A DNA stretch of 64,000 bases from Rhinolophus ferrumequinum (lineage: Eukaryota; Chordata; Mammalia; Chiroptera; Rhinolophidae), in contig NC_046304.1 of the NCBI RefSeq assembly GCF_004115265.2, forward strand, positions 16,918,292-16,982,291. The letters are read 5' to 3'. This document shows, piece after piece, positions 11,536-30,239 of this stretch (position 1 is the stretch's first letter; each line of letters begins with the position of its first letter). Made by a program: the position numbers and the translations under genes. The notes under the pieces were generated by a model. The model was not told where the DNA came from. It searched no databases and was given only the letters and a program-made list of their open reading frames with translations.

Positions 11536-13150
11536 TTTAAAAGGCTTGGTGGTTTTTATTTGGCTTTATCATTTGCCCACAGGGGTTTGGTCCCTTGAAA
11601 AGTCAAGGTTCATGTTTATGCTTGTTGGCTTTCTGGTGATTCAACCTAAACATTCTGGTGACGTCATGAGCAGGGCGTCGGAAACTGATTTTACTTGCCA
11701 TTTTCTGTATGTGAAACATCTGTTGTTTTGTTTTCATTTCATGTACTCCTTAAAAGCTGTAAAAACAACTTCTTGTGCAGGGTATAGATTGGTTCCCGCC
11801 ACGTAAAAGTGTTAGCCTCCTTGGTTCACGTTGCTGAATCCATTAAGGAGAAGGCAGGGAGGACTTGTAACCACTTGTCTCTCTCTGGAAAATCTGGAGC
11901 TCAAGGGGACCGGGATAAATGCATAGGGAATAAAAAGTGGAATGGACAAGGATTTGTTCTTCTGGAGAGAATGTAAAGTTTACAGATAGCTGTCCATTGT
12001 CTACATGCAAATGTGAAAATACAGAAAGCTTTGTATTGGCCAGATACCTTGCTACCAAACTAAAGTGTCTTTCTCGTTTCACCAAGTATGTTAGCAGTGA
12101 ATTTGGGAGTTAGAGATGTTGCCCAAAGTGGAAGAAATTTCAGACTTTTCTTTAGATTTTCTGCTTCCTAAATATTGGCTAACTCCCTCATCTTAACAAC
12201 ATATAGAAGATGTTAAAAGCTATGTTTATATTTGCTTCTACACCAGTAACTGCCATGGTAGAGAAATTTAATTGGCATCTAACAGAAATCATGTTACTTT
12301 ATAAAAGTCATATAATCTTAAGAATTTAGACCTGGACGAGCCTTGACGAGCTTGTAATTCTGCCTCCTCGTTTCACAAATGAGGAAACAGTGGCCCAGAG
12401 AGGCTGGGCTGGGCTGTTCCAGACAGAAGCTTCCTAAGGGCCTTTTGTCAGCACTTTGCATGATGGTGATTTGAAGAGACCCAGATAGTACTTTTCAAGT
12501 GCAACAGGCATAAATGAATTGTATTTCTCCCCACATTTGTTAGCTGAGAAAGATACAGACCAAAGCAAAGTAAAACTTTGGTAAGTCCCAGGAAGGAGAC
12601 AAGCCAGTAATATTGAAGTTACTGTATTGGCCCATATGATTGGTGCTGAGTGAAAATGAACTGATTCCAGCCCACTGCAATTTTGGGCACCTGGCCCGGA
12701 ACTTTTAAATAAGAACCGTTGTCAACAACAACAACAACAACAAAACAGTCACCAAGACTAGGTAGCACCTTGACCCAAATCCAAGAGGCAGTACCCCAGT
12801 ACCCCAGAAAGTCCGCAGACATGACATTCCACCTTGATATATATAGACTGAGAGAGCAACTGTTGGATTCTGTAGTAGGATTTAATGTTTTTCAGAGCAA
12901 TCCCCTTAGGAGAAATTGCAGCGGTTGGCAGCACTTAGAAAAGCCATCTTTGGCCTGCAGAAAGACCATTTCCTTCAGACTCCTATTTGGAAGCAAGAGT
13001 GATGGTAGATAAGCCAGGCCAGAGATAAGCAGATAGCCACAAGCCCACCAGCCCTTTCCTTCATTGCCCACCCCACCCGCCCAATGCCCACGGCACCATT
13101 CGTACCAGGCAATGTCCCAGCCTGGAGGGTTCCCCCCACCCTAATGGTAG
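11536..13150. other. Upstream flank of TLCD3A with one MIR fragment
   Basis: No exon recognised. A MIR fragment in reverse orientation lies near 12,340-12,420 ('ttcacaaatgaggaaacagt', 'ggcccagagaggctg'), and a (CAA)n run at about 12,722-12,743. Confidence 0.45.
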
Positions 13151-13179
13151 GGAGTCTCGATTGAGTGCATTTTCCTACC

Positions 13180-19876
<6,697 letters not shown>

Positions 19877-22246
19877 TCGCTCCCAGGAGTCAGGCAGTGA
19901 GGGTGCCTCCTCCACTCAGTATTCCATGGACCAAATAGTGCCTTGGGTGGCCTCAGCCTTTTGGGTATTGGTAAGCAGATGGGTTTGAGTTTCTCTAAAG
20001 AATATTCCTATTATCTCCCTTTTAACCTTTGCAAAAGCACTTTTTTCTTAGTAACAACGATTGGATCCTGTCAGACCTCCATGGGTAGCAAGGTGGTTTC
20101 AAATGCAAGCCCATGGCTCTTTCCTTGGGTCTTAAAGGCTCTGGGAGGAAGAAGCTTGGGCTGCAGAGCTCGGGGGACCAGGATGTTAAGTGTCTGGGCA
20201 CTCACCTGGCCCTAATATTGGTGGCTACCCACCTTTCCAACCACTCAGGGCAGTATCCACACATACTGGGCCAGCAGAGGCAAGTGACGACATAGTTCTT
20301 AAAATAATTTCTGATGATGTTGGCCTGGGAAAATCGTGTGGGTAAGTAGTTTTCTATTGTTTACTAGATAACCCATTGGTTTTTTGCCTCACCCTTTCAT
20401 CCAGGTGCCAACATTGAATTCTCATGTCTACTGATTTCTAATCAGAAGTCTCATTGGTGGTGGGGGGGAGGGACAGGAGGCAGGGATGGGAACCTGAAGC
20501 ACTTGAGTAGTTAGGGAGGCCAACAGGTCAGCACCTTTGCAGGCTGACCTGGTAAGACCAGCGTCAAACTTGTGAGCTTGTTCAAATACGATCCCCTTTC
20601 TAGGATGTTCCCTCAAGCCCAGCTTTCCCCATATCCATGTGCACAGGATGCTCTTATGAAGACGATAGGCGTAAAGTGAAATGATGGCTACCAAGCTATT
20701 TATTGGGTTACCCCACTCTTTGACATTGTCCTTTTCACATGAAGTGGAAATGGACTTGTATATTCCAAACCATGAGAAGACTCATCTAGACTGCCTCCTG
20801 GTGAGCCAGAGCTTGTGGTCCAAAGTCTGTTCCTATGTGAGTGTACCACCACTGAGCCACAGAAGGCTAGAGAGCAAGAGGGTAAGGCAGCCCTGGCCAA
20901 AATCTGTCCTGTGGACCGCCTCCTTCACTACCATTTGCAAATGGGATCCTGTGGTGCCAACACTAATCATTCCTTATCAACTAGGATGGGTCTTAGAAAC
21001 TGTGCTACCATGAAGTTGTTTTTCAATTGGTAGTGGAAAACTAGATTTTTAAAAGTGCCTTTTAATTCACTGTTGTCCATGAACTTTTAAAGTACTGAAT
21101 ATGTAACAGTGTCTCAAATTTTGACTATTTGTCTTTAATGGGTGCCATTGAAAAAATGCAAAATGCTGTAATTTTTTTTACTGTTTTACTATCAGTATAT
21201 CTTTATAAATCACCCCTGTGGTGATTAAATTGCACTAATATTTCCCTACTCTCATTTGTGAAATACATTAATACCGACTTCCTGTAAGACCCATTCCGTA
21301 ACCTGATTTGACTGGCTGCTGAGTGCTAGTTTCTCGTGTGTATTCACATCCATGTAACTGGCAGAGGTGGGGTCTTGGGGGGAGCCTCTCAGTCACCAAG
21401 AGGGCCTACCTCATACTTTAACATGTTTCTGTGACTCACGGTTCCCAGAATACACTGCAGGGTCCTAGTGTTCGAGCACAGTGGTCATGTAACTTTTGGC
21501 CCTTTCTTCTTTTCCTAAGTGAACCCCAGTTAGGAGGTGGGAGTGTGAAACCCAACTGCGGGCCACAGGGCCAGGCCACTTTAAGTTGGGGAGGGAACCA
21601 GAATAATACCCCATTTTGAGTGAGGGCATTGATATGAAGGTGGTGATGGAGTATATCCTTTTCCACTTCCTTGCCTCCCAAATTAAGTACCTCACCAACC
21701 AGTTCTCATAGTTCTATAGTATTGCCTGGACACCTTAAATTCACATTTCTATGCTTCTGCAGACACCATTCCTTGCTCCCATCCTTCAAAACCATGATCT
21801 ACTTCAGGCAGAAGATAATTACACTCATCCTTTAAACACATCTCTGCTGTGTTTAGCAGACCTAGTTTTAATACAGTCCCTCTGGGGCCATTGAATGGAC
21901 AGAGACAAGGCTATTTGGCGGTCCTCAATTCAGAAACTACCCATTTTTCTTGGGGTCATTAATCTACTCCCAACACTAAACTTGCTTGGTCCAACCTCTC
22001 CTTTTACAGTCGTGCAGGGCTTTCGGGCACACAAATCACATGGCCAATTGGTGGCAGAATAGAGTTCTTTTCCTAATAGCTGCCCTTTCCAAGAGACCAC
22101 GAAATGACTCTTGAAGAGAGTTTCAGTGCAAAAGAACACACATACCTTATTTTTCCATTTAGGTGGTTTCACCTTTGGACTTAACCAAATTTTAGGGTGA
22201 AGCAGCCCAGTTATGAATGTTTCTCCCTTGTTCCTTAAGTCCTTTT
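19877..22246. other. TLCD3A 3' UTR and convergent space to GEMIN4
   Basis: Non-coding sequence between two genes that converge. The left part (to about 21,240) is probably the TLCD3A 3' UTR. The GEMIN4 3' UTR runs leftwards from 22,761, but I found no strong reverse AATAAA that fixes its end. No additional gene seen. Confidence 0.5.
21224..21229 (+). terminator. Candidate TLCD3A polyadenylation signal (attaaa)
   Basis: An attaaa hexamer about 1.35 kb after the TLCD3A stop, followed by 'tttccctactctcatttgtg', a U/GU-rich stretch. Position and context are plausible; the site is not proven. Confidence 0.35.
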
Positions 22247-22497
22247 GACCTGAGCAGTTCAAAAAGGATCGTGTGATTGATGGTAGGCTCACGTTGCCTA
22301 CTGAAAAGAACACATCTTCCTGCCACCGAGTTTCACTGTCAGAAGGGGTGACGGGAGAAGGCTGAAGGACCTTGGCCCAGGTGATAACCAGAGCTTTCTT
22401 CTTCTAGGCAAAGGGCTGGGAGCACGCTGTGGCGGAGATCATCTCCCTCAAGGCCTCCACAATGGGCTGCCCCACGTGCTCCCAGTCGGACTTGATC
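22247..22497 (-). pseudogene. GEMIN4: Partial GEMIN4 copy, 251 bp
   Basis: This segment repeats 25,589-25,840 of the GEMIN4 long exon in the same orientation, corresponding to about residues 34-118. By eye it differs at about 17 positions plus one single-base gap, roughly 93% identity. Identity stops abruptly at both ends. On the minus strand the copy has a stop where GEMIN4 reads FAWKKK (the Trp codon became tag), and the one-base gap shifts the frame, so it cannot make a Gemin4 piece. It lies about 265 bp downstream of the GEMIN4 stop and may be within its 3' UTR. Confidence 0.9.
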
Positions 22498-22761
22498 TTT
22501 AAGACCCTCGCTGAGCCCAATTTCAGCATATCTAAGCATAGAGTATTGATGAGAAAGACTCGAGACAAGATGAAACTCAAAAGAAAATTTTCTTACAGGT
22601 TGTACGTTACAAATACCTAAGGAACTATTTTCTTTACATTGTTATTGCCATACTTTTTAGCTTGTATACAAGTTCACATAACTGAAAAGGTTGTGTTTCT
22701 CGACTCTAACCTCTATAGCCCCCATCCAGGAGAGGCCCAGCTGTTTTCTGATCTACAAAGG

Positions 22762-25700
22762 TCAGAAGTTGCTGATCTTCTGCAGCAGGGTTTGGCGCCA
22801 CTCCTCAGGGCTAATGTTCTTGGCGATGGACTTTAAGAAGCGCTGCTCATTTACTTTCTGGAGCAAGGCACTAACAGAAGGGTTGCTGGTCTTGCTCAGG
22901 GTTTCGTAGCAGGTAAGGATTTCCAAGGCCAAAACGTATAGTGGTTCACACACCTCTTGGTGGAGCATGGCCATGATGTGCAGAACGTGACAGAACACCT
23001 GGGTATAAAAAAATAGGACTTCCTGGGTCAGGTTCTGTTCCTGACCTTGGGCCCAAGGGCCAACTGACTGTATCAGCCTTACTGAGTCCAGGAGGTTGGT
23101 CAGACTGCTACAGAGGAGTTTGACCACATGGCTCCAGCCTTCCATAGGAAGCCAATTACGACAACTCTGGCTGCAGAGAAACTGGAAAGCTCTCAGGAGG
23201 AGTACTGAGAGTTGGAGGTCCTGAGCCAAAGGCTTCAAGTTTAGCAGAGGAACAAACTGAATATATTCCAGGCTATAAGGGACATGCAAGAGTTGCTTCT
23301 CCAACAGTCCCCTAGTCAACTGGTAGAGGTACTGCCACTCCCGGCTGCTGCACCAAGGCATGACTTGCACCAGGGCCACCAGAAAGCCCTTGCTGAACAA
23401 CCTGACCTCCTCAGGGTTGCTCACATCCACCACCAAGAGGGAGAGCATCTGCTCAGAGATGCTGCTGGAAATGTAGCAGCATTCCATCCAGGCAAGAAGC
23501 CCTGTGCCCGGCCCATACCCAGGGTGGGTCTGGGAGGTCCACTCATCCTCAGAAAGTTTACAGATCTCAAAAAGTGTGGCTGGCACTTCACACTTGAAGT
23601 GGCCCTCAAAGAAGTTCTTCAGTCTCAGGCCCACAGTCCAGTCTAGCTGTTCCAATTTCCGGTGGAGCCAGGACAGGGACTTGATCCACGTGTCTGGGGA
23701 AAAGGTCTCGGCATTAGCTAATACAATCTCACAGAGGAGCTCCAGGATCTGGATCACTAGATCCTTCCCATCTAAAGAGAGGCACCGCTTCTCCTTGGGG
23801 AGCTGCCAGTATCTGCTGAAGCAATCCAGGAGCTGGCACAAACTGAAGATGAGGGGGAACGGAGCACAGGTCTGGAGCCAGTATTCCTCTAAGAAGGCAT
23901 TTGCTTCAAGAGTCTGGATGAAGATCTTCAGACTGAGGTCCACCTCTTCCACATCTAGCATCAAGAAAGGCAGGACAAATTCCTTTAGCACCTCATCTGG
24001 CTCAAGCAGAGCAGCGACTGGAATCCCCTGAGGCTTCACAGGACTCATCAGGCAGCTCAAGAGCTCCAAAAACTGCTTTTCTTCCCTGGGTGTAGAGAAC
24101 TTTGTCCAGACGGTTTCTTTGAGGCATGACACCACGAAAGTGGTGGATGGATTGGGACCCTGCTCTTCCAAGAACCTAAGGGCAGGGAAGGCGGTGAGAA
24201 TCTGAGCCAGGAACTTGTGGGTGCCAAGATTGACCACCGCCATGCTGCACATTTTCTTCACTGTGATCTCTGGGTGCAGTATTACCAGGCGGGCCACAGA
24301 AGCCACAGCTTTAGCCAGGCCCTGGTCAGAGGCACTCTGTGCAAGCTGGTTAAAACTCGTGTTGAGGTCTTCCTGAAACCCTTCCAAGTAAGCCAACAAC
24401 TTCTCAGAGAGGCCCTTTCGCCCCCAGGAAAGCAGGACACCTGAAAGGACTTTATTTTTATCTGGCAGTGAGAGGTCCGCATAACATTCCAGGACCAAGT
24501 CGATCACTTGTTTGATCTGAGATTTGGGAATGGCTCTGTCTGTCGTGCTGATTTCCACCACTGTTTCCAGCAGCTTTAACACCAAGTCTGGGTCTTGGAA
24601 GAGAGCCTGGTTATGAACCAAGCAGGCTAGCCACTCGTCCGAGAAGGCCCACTTCTTCTCAGAAGCAAAAATGTAGCACATTTCCATATGCCGGTCCATC
24701 TTCTGCTCAATGATGGCCATGGCGATCGAGGCGGTGAGGTCCTTCTCCAAGCCCTTGTTCAGCACCTTGTTCGTTTTCCTCAGGAAGTCCCCAACACAAT
24801 CTGCCAGCTCACAGACCCCCTGCCTCTCCTCCTTGGGCAAGCTGGTGGTATCCAGGTAGAGCTTCAAGTTCTGGCTGAAGGAAGTCAAACTGTCACACAG
24901 CCGGTAGCTGTCATAATTCGTCCCCTGGCTGCTGTTGAGCATGGCCTGCAGCTCTTCCCCCCACTCCCGCAGCAGGCTGCGCATGAAATCAAACCCAAGG
25001 AAAATCGTCTCGTCCGGGAGTTTGGCCATTGAGCTCAGGCTGACGTCCCGTTCTGCCTCCTTTACCTTCTCTGCCAGTGCCTGTTGGTGATACGGATTCT
25101 GGGTGTCCGAATTCCACACGGAGACCACTGTGGCCAGTTTGTCTAGGTACACAGTCGCAGATACTTCCTGAGGGTCGTCCTCCATCAGTGCAAACACGGT
25201 GAGCATGTCAGCCAAGTTGGCTAGTGCACAGCACTTCATCCCGGGGCACAGGATTCTGTTTTGGATTTGCTTCAGCCCAGTGAGCAGCATGGCCAACAGG
25301 GGCATGGTAGGACACACATCTGGGTCTGACTTGAACCTCTTTGGAGGGTGGGAGAACTCATCTGAAGAGGACAAGTACTTATGGGCCATTGTCCTAAACT
25401 GGGAGAGCAGGGGGTCCTGCTGATTACCCTTGTGCTTCATCATTTCCCACCAGACCTCTAGGAAGAAGGCCACATCCTTTGAAGAAGTGTCAACAGCCAT
25501 GTGCTCCAAAAAATGCTCTAGTTCTGCACGGCAGATGGTGGTAGGCAGGGCCATCAGGAGCTGGATAAAGAGTCCAGAAGCTTCCAGGGACTTGAGCAGT
25601 TCAAAAAGGACCGTGTGATTGATGGTCGGGATCATGTTGCCTACTGAAAAGAACACATCTTCCTGCCACCGAGTTTCAGTGTCAGAAGGGGCGATGGGAG

Positions 25701-28700
25701 AAGGCTGAAGGACCTTGGCCCAGATGATAACCAGAGCTTTCTTCTTCCAGGCAAAGGGTTGGGAGCACGCTGTGGCGGAGGAGATCTCCCTCAAGGCCTC
25801 CACAATGGGCCGCCCCACGTGCTCCCAGTCAGACTTGGTCAATTCTGCCAATGCTTTGGGGCGGAACAGCTGCTCGGCCAGCAAAAAGCCTCCATGCAAA
25901 ACAGTCATTTCTTCACAGATATTCAAGGGTCCTGCATGGAGAGAAGCTGAATAAGATAGAGTGTGGTGAAATTTTCCAAATAGTAAGCAGAGGTTAGAAG
26001 AACGGTCAGTAGGCTGGCTGTCACGATCAGGGTTAGAGATTAGGGTTCTAAATAGGATCAATGGGAGAGGCGGAAGAAGGAATGGGTCCAAGAGCCGCTG
26101 AAGAGCTGGAGTCAAAAGGACTTACCTGAGGAATAAAGGACTCCCAAGCTCTCTAGCTTGGAACTGAGAAGACAATAGGTACCATTGGAAATTTGGAACA
26201 CAGGAGAATGAGGACAGGTTTAGAGGGAACACAGTTCAGTTTTGGTTATTTGGAGTTTGAGGTAGAACATTAAGATAGAGCTGTCCTCCAGCAATGGAAA
26301 TGCAGGTTTGAAACTCAGGAGGAAGATCAGCCTTGAAGTGTGACCCAGAGGGGATCACTGGAACCAAGGAAGTGAATGGATCCTGCAGGAAAAGCATTTG
26401 AACAGGAAAAGCTGGACTTCTGAGGCTAGACCTTCCAGCAAAGGATGGGCCAGCACAGGATTCGGGGAGAAAGGGTTTAGAGAGATAGCACAAGGATAGT
26501 GTCAAACTACAGGGGCCGCCAAGTATGTATTGCAGGTATGTATTGCAGGACCTGACAACCAAGTTTCTAAGTGATGATACAAACTAAAAGGCGCATAGCC
26601 GGAGGGCTGTGGGAACAGAGCCAATCAGACAAGCCCTACCTTCCCTGCTTTCTCTCCTTTTTTTTTTTTGTTTTACAGCCTGCTTTCTCTCATAGCCTTG
26701 TCCTGCAAACAGGTTTCGGTCGTTCTGCCTTTCAGGAAATGATTCACCCCCAAAGCTCCTTCAATCAAGGAGCATAGGCTACTCATGGCCCTGGTTCTCT
26801 GGTAGAAACCAAGGGACAGATACAAAAGCTACTGCACTTACATTAAGAAAGGCCTCCCTTCAGTGAGCCATGAACTGACATGGACTTATCAAGGAAGGCA
26901 TCTTGGGAATTTAATCAGACATGGTTTAAATCCTAGCTCAGCCATTTAAAAGCTGTGTGTGATCTGGGACAGATGACTTCTCTGAGGCCCCCCGCCTTCT
27001 GCACATGTGGGGATAATACAGACTTCATATGATGACTGTGAGAACCAAATGATGTACACTAGTCAAGCCTTTGGTAGTGGGATGGCGCTCACTGTTAGCT
27101 CCTGATCCCATCTCCCAGAGATGCTGAAGGTTAAATAAGAGAGAGCTCCAATAATCAGGCTACAAAGAGCCTGATGAAGTGCTCCGTAAATGTTTTGTTT
27201 CCCCAAACCTTTACATTGTCCGCAAGACCAGAATCTTGTCATTACTTCTTGCCTCCCCAGCTCAGAAACAGGAAAAAAACATAGCTCTTTCTCAGGTGTT
27301 TCCTTTGTCCCAGAAACTAAATCAGAGTACAAACACTGCTCACTGTTCAATAATCCTGACTGCTCTCCCCTTTCCCAGGGACCAGAGATGCCATCCCTTC
27401 CTCAGTCCCTCAGGCCCCCAAGAACCCATCATCCCAGGCAGGGAGCCAATACACTCCTGATTCCAGCAGACTAAAGAATATCCTGCTCCTTCGATCATTT
27501 ATGGGAGCAGCAAAAGGCCACAGGATCAGCAATTCTATGCAGCCCAGTGCTGAAGGCAATTCATCTTGGCTCCCAGTGGCAGAGGCCCACTCCCAGGGAG
27601 GGTCAGGTGGCTAAGGGGTCTCTCTGGAGGTTCTAGAATTTCGTTCTGGCTCAGGCAGCTCTCCAGAGAGCCAAAATATGTTCCCTATGACTCTGTAAAT
27701 TGAATTTTATTGCACTATCAGCTCACCAGAGATGTTTGGCCCATAACATCTACCTTCCAGAGGCAGTAAGGACGCACCCGTGCTACTTAAAGGAGTAAGT
27801 CCCAGGAGCAGTTAATAGCTGGATAATTACCAAGTATTTTATCACTACTGATTAACTGGTGCTTGTGAGTGCCCACTCCTTTATATTTATCAAGTGTTTA
27901 CTCTGTGCCAGGCATAGCACTAGGTGGTACGCATGTAAGATCTCTTCTAATCTTCAAATCAACCTTTTGAGGACTGTAGTATTCCTGTTTTAGAGATGGG
28001 AACATTGAGACTCAGAAACAATTTGCTCAGGATGTTGCAACTACAGAGCAGTTCCACCAGGACAGAAATAAGTCACTACAGCTGTAGGGCGCCAAACTCT
28101 CACAACCCTACCATTCCACCACGTCAGAGCTGGCTGGGGTCAGAGACCACAACTTGTCTTCACAGCCTAGTCCTCTGGCACAGCTTGGGGTGCCTCACCC
28201 AGCTCTCCCCGAGCAGGCTCCTGGTCTCAACCCCTTAGGAGCATGTCCAGAAGCGTGAGAGGCTGGGCAAGGAGCCACTGATTTATGCCAGCTCCTCCCT
28301 CCCTTCTCCCAAACTTTGCCTCCGAGGATTCTGAATCACGGTGCCCGTGCCCTCTCTGCTGCTGCAACCCCTGCCCACAACTGCTAGTCTAATGAACGCC
28401 AGGTACGCGCATGGGGCTATAACGGACGCTGTACACACGTGGTCTCAAGGAAAACTCCCTAAAACTCTGAGGTGGATACATTATCGTCCCCGTTTTATCG
28501 ATGAGGAACTCATGAGCGTAAAACACTTGCTCTGGAACTTACTAGACGTTCAATAAAAGAGACTGTCTGGGCATCCGCGATTCCCCTGGGCGTCCTCCCA
28601 GCCCGGCATTTTCCAAAGCACGTGTACGAACCCTCTCCACTTTCAGGAAATCAAACTTCACCTCCGCTTGGCCCTTCACTTGGAAAGTGGCCTGAGGGGG

Positions 28701-28911
28701 CAAGAGACCAGCCAAGGAGTGGTGGGGCCCGCGCTAAAGCCCGGCCTCATGGCCCCCAGTCTCCGAGGACACCCCCGACCTCCACACCCCCTCCCCGACC
28801 CCCGAGGGCCTCCCTTAGCCCGGGCCCGCTCAGAACCGCCCTCCTGCCCGTTGCGGGACGCAGCACAGCCCGGCCAGGGGAAGGGGAGCTGGGACACCCA
28901 CCTAAATCCAT
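22762..28911 (-). CDS. GEMIN4: Gem-associated protein 4 (Gemin4), SMN complex subunit
   Basis: There are two coding exons. Exon 1 (28902-28911) encodes only ATG GAT TTA G; exon 2 (25931-22762) carries the rest. The product is 1,059 residues against 1,058 in human and follows it along its whole length ([20 protein letters not shown] to the C-terminal LLQKISNF). The exon 2 acceptor is ccatgcag|GACCC. The open frame continues about 180 bases further upstream, but that part lies in the intron, so a single-exon start would be wrong. Gemin4 is a helical-repeat-type scaffold in the SMN complex, which loads Sm cores onto spliceosomal snRNAs, and it also binds Gemin3. PPKRFKSD at about residues 199-206 looks like a nuclear localisation signal. 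The promoter is a CpG island with an NRF1-like site. A partial copy of its 5' coding part lies downstream at 22247. Confidence 0.97.
26905..27065 (+). repeat. MIR SINE
   Basis: 'ggtttaaatcctagctcagc', 'aaaagctgtgtgtgatctgg' and 'catgtggggataatacagac' follow the MIR consensus in order. It lies in GEMIN4 intron 1. Confidence 0.7.
27860..28060 (-). repeat. MIR SINE
   Basis: 'tatcaagtgtttactctgtg', 'gccaggcatagcactaggt' and 'ctgttttagagatgggaac' give a reverse MIR inside GEMIN4 intron 1. Confidence 0.75.
28395..28540 (-). repeat. MIR SINE fragment
   Basis: 'ctgaggtggatacattatcg', 'tccccgttttatcgatgagg' and 'aactcatgagcg' match the central part of a reverse MIR next to the GEMIN4 CpG island. Confidence 0.6.
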
Positions 28912-29170
28912 GGCGGCGTCGCTGGCGGCGGCGCGGGCCGCCCCTCCCCCTCAAGGTGGCGAGTGCTGCGCAGGCGCCACGGCACAATGGACGGTGCCGG
29001 GGGGCGGGGGGTCAATAGGCTGGGCCTTAGTCCCGGCCCCCAGTCCCTGCTCAGCTTCAGTTCAGCGCGATCCGCGGTAGACCGCGCTCGGCTCCGCGCG
29101 CACGCGCACTCCTCACCAACGAGCCCTCAGCGTCGAGGCGGCCAAGCCCACAGCGCCCCCTACCGGCCCT
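28650..29170 (-). promoter_or_regulatory. GEMIN4: CpG island and promoter of GEMIN4
   Basis: GC- and CpG-rich segment around GEMIN4 exon 1. A TGCGCAGGCGCC string at 28,967-28,978, about 56 bp upstream of the ATG, is a near match to the NRF1 binding consensus. There is no TATA box. Transcription runs leftwards from roughly 28,950-29,050. Whether a divergent transcript arises on the DBIL5 side cannot be told. Confidence 0.7.
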
Positions 29171-29678
29171 AGACCTCCAACCCGCCAGCCGGCCGGTACC
29201 CACTCCGCCCTCCCTCGGTGGGCGGCGCTTCTACCTCTCCCCCGGCCCGGCCCCTTCCATTTTCAGTCTCCGCTGAGCCCCCCATCTGTCTAGTCCCCTG
29301 CCCAGTCCTGCTTCCTGATCTCACTGGGTCCCACCCATTAGCTCCGTCCCCGGCCTCGCATTCTCGATTCCCCCGCACAGAGTTCACCCACACGGAATGA
29401 CCCTCCCCGGGCTGCCCACTAACCAGCACCGACGCGCCACTCTCTGACAGGCTTCCTCTCCCGGACTCACACCCACAAACCGCCTAGCCCAACAGCCTCA
29501 CAGTCGCCCCCAGAGCTCCTCTTTCAGATGACAGCAGCAGCTCCTTAATTTTCTGGCATCATAGACTCTTTTGAAATGTTAATGGATTGTCCTCCCCAGA
29601 AAAGGCACTGTGCGAGCCACAACTGTGGGGGAGATCCATCCAACCCAAAAGGCCCCAGTCTGCAATGTGTACGTACTT

Positions 29679-29686
29679 TATAAAAA
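29679..29686 (+). promoter_or_regulatory. DBIL5: Candidate TATA box upstream of DBIL5
   Basis: The string ctttataaaaac lies about 185 bp upstream of the DBIL5 ATG, outside the GEMIN4 CpG island. A TATA-type promoter would fit a tissue-restricted gene. No transcription start evidence is available from sequence alone. Confidence 0.35.
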
Positions 29687-29867
29687 CGCACATTTGATTT
29701 CTCACTGAGAACACACAAATATCCTGGGTTCTTCCCACATTACCCTACCTCCTCCCTTTCCCTTCTTCCCAGACTTAATTCTTCAGCCTGAAGTGTTTGT
29801 AACTCTCCAGCTTTTAGCACCAGATATCACCTAGAAAAGACCGAGGGGCCCAGCCTCAGATCCCTCA

Positions 29868-30131
29868 ATGTGCCAAGCGGAGTTTGAGATGGCCTGCGCC
29901 GCTATCAAGCAGTTGAAGGGACCTGTGAGTGATCAGGAGAAACTGTTGGTGTACAGCTTCTACAAACAGGCCACCCAGGGCGACTGCAATATCCCTGCCC
30001 CGCCTGCCACAGATGTGATAGCCAAGGCCAAGTGGGATGCATGGAACAAGAACCAAGGGATGTCAAAGATGGACGCCATGAGGATCTATATTGCTAAAGT
30101 GGAAGAACTGAAGAAAAACGACGCTGGTTAA
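29868..30131 (+). CDS. DBIL5: Diazepam-binding inhibitor-like 5 (endozepine-like peptide), intact single exon
   Basis: An 87-residue acyl-CoA-binding-protein domain with no extra sequence, the length known for rodent Dbil5. It aligns throughout with [22 protein letters not shown], then [41 protein letters not shown]. The ligand-contact residues of ACBP are kept (Tyr29, Lys33, Lys55, Tyr74 counting Met). The predicted protein binds medium- to long-chain acyl-CoA; in rodents it is testis-specific, in late spermatids. The coding region has no intron, a likely polyadenylation signal follows at 30,232, and it lies antisense to its neighbours between GEMIN4 and GLOD4. In human the same locus is the pseudogene DBIL5P. 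A recent retrocopy of DBI is unlikely given its syntenic place and ELP-like differences. Confidence 0.93.
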   Translation: MCQAEFEMACAAIKQLKGPVSDQEKLLVYSFYKQATQGDCNIPAPPATDVIAKAKWDAWNKNQGMSKMDAMRIYIAKVEELKKNDAG

Positions 30132-30231
30132 GGGGACCAAGTGCAGAACAGAATGAAGTAGCATGGCTCCTCTGGTGGGGAAAAGGGCTTCTTAAGAGAA
30201 CTTGAGGGTTGAAATGTCCCGCTGAGACATC

Positions 30232-30237
30232 AATAAA
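30232..30237 (+). terminator. DBIL5: Polyadenylation signal aataaa of DBIL5
   Basis: A canonical aataaa in 'gacatcaataaatcact', about 100 bp after the DBIL5 stop, followed by GT-rich sequence ('gagtgagtgctgttggt'). Confidence 0.7.
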
Positions 30238-30239
30238 TC

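Noticed and set aside
1-13000. Expected first exon of VPS53
   Set aside because: No CpG island or conserved VPS53 start found left of TLCD3A; in human it lies further away than this window reaches.
23284-25954. Plus-strand open frames opposite GEMIN4
   Set aside because: They are shadows of the long conserved minus-strand frame.
25932-26115. N-terminal extension of the GEMIN4 open frame (58 extra codons)
   Set aside because: A polypyrimidine tract and cag acceptor lie exactly where orthology begins, and the 10-base exon 1 at 28,911 restores the known MDLG start.
28622-29429. Open frames of up to 152 codons around the GEMIN4 CpG island
   Set aside because: Same compositional effect; no homology or splice context. 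Only the ten coding bases at 28,902-28,911 are supported.
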